DNA of 6,049 nt, taken from assembly GCA_038063175.1 (NCBI GenBank), contig JBBTVP010000014.1, forward strand, positions 1 to 6,049, given 5' to 3'. This stretch comes from JBBTVP01 sp038063175. GTDB taxonomy: Bacteria; Patescibacteriota; Minisyncoccia; UBA6257; 1-14-0-10-40-38. The notes beneath the pieces are model-generated. The model saw only the letters and a program-made list of their open reading frames with translations, was not told the DNA's origin and did not search any database. Position 1 is the first letter of the stretch; each line of letters opens with the position of its first letter. This document shows positions 6,003 through 6,049 of the stretch, in pieces. The position numbers and the translations under genes were made by a program.

Positions 6003-6049
6003 ATGGGTAACCGAAACGCCTTGAAGCACCGCCATTCGTACGGTTTTTA
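6003..6049 (+). CDS. Possible 5' end of a gene cut by the window edge
   Basis: An ATG at 6003 opens a frame of 15 codons (MGNRNALKHRHSYGF) that runs off the window. Support comes from the promoter immediately upstream and the basic composition. No good ribosome binding site is present; AGGT at 5987-5990 is 12 bp away. The short basic stretch ending in GF loosely recalls ribosomal protein bL34 (KRKRKHGF), but 15 residues cannot settle this. It could also be a non-coding RNA. No terminator is visible between the preceding gene and this point. Confidence 0.35.
   Translation, partial: MGNRNALKHRHSYGF

Overview
The window most resembles a chromosome fragment from a candidate phyla radiation bacterium (Patescibacteria, probably Parcubacteria-like). 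This placement is an inference from gene content: an FtsA/PilM-like actin-fold protein paired with a membrane-anchored 'baseplate J-like' protein of a style common in that group, a stand-alone 5' nuclease, and compact genes that appear to be read from leaderless mRNAs. All five complete genes end in ordinary stops (TGA, TAG, TAG, TAA, TAG). TGA therefore acts as a stop, and the recoded-TGA lineages (Gracilibacteria, Absconditabacteria) are unlikely.

Layout. Positions 139-789 (+) encode an unrecognised 216-residue soluble protein, the only gene here with a good Shine-Dalgarno site. A non-coding stretch of about 140 bp follows, with an imperfect hairpin (830-860) and a strong nested intrinsic terminator (871-923). 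On the minus strand lie a membrane-attached PAS sensor histidine kinase (2239 down to 932) and, just upstream of it, a stand-alone 5'-3' exonuclease of the DNA polymerase I N-terminal type (3142 down to 2279). From 3194 the plus strand carries a two-gene operon: an FtsA/PilM-like protein (3194-4384) and, 2 bp later, a single-pass membrane protein with a baseplate J-like ectodomain (4387-5964). The last 85 bp hold a promoter and the possible start of another gene, cut by the window edge.

Regulation. The kinase, the nuclease and the FtsA/PilM-like gene each have a -10 hexamer ending 6 or 7 bp before the start codon, and none has a Shine-Dalgarno site, so all three look leaderless. The nuclease and FtsA/PilM-like genes diverge from a 51-bp gap in which the two promoters interlock, so polymerase binding to one probably blocks the other.

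How the genes may work together. The actin-fold protein and the anchored exported protein look like a cytoplasmic/envelope pair, similar in logic to PilM with PilN or FtsA with its membrane partners, and are the most interesting part of the window. The nuclease is expected to act in DNA repair and Okazaki-fragment processing. The kinase has no response regulator in view. Nothing ties the 216-residue protein to its neighbours. I see no CRISPR array, tRNA, rRNA, insertion sequence or phage integration site.
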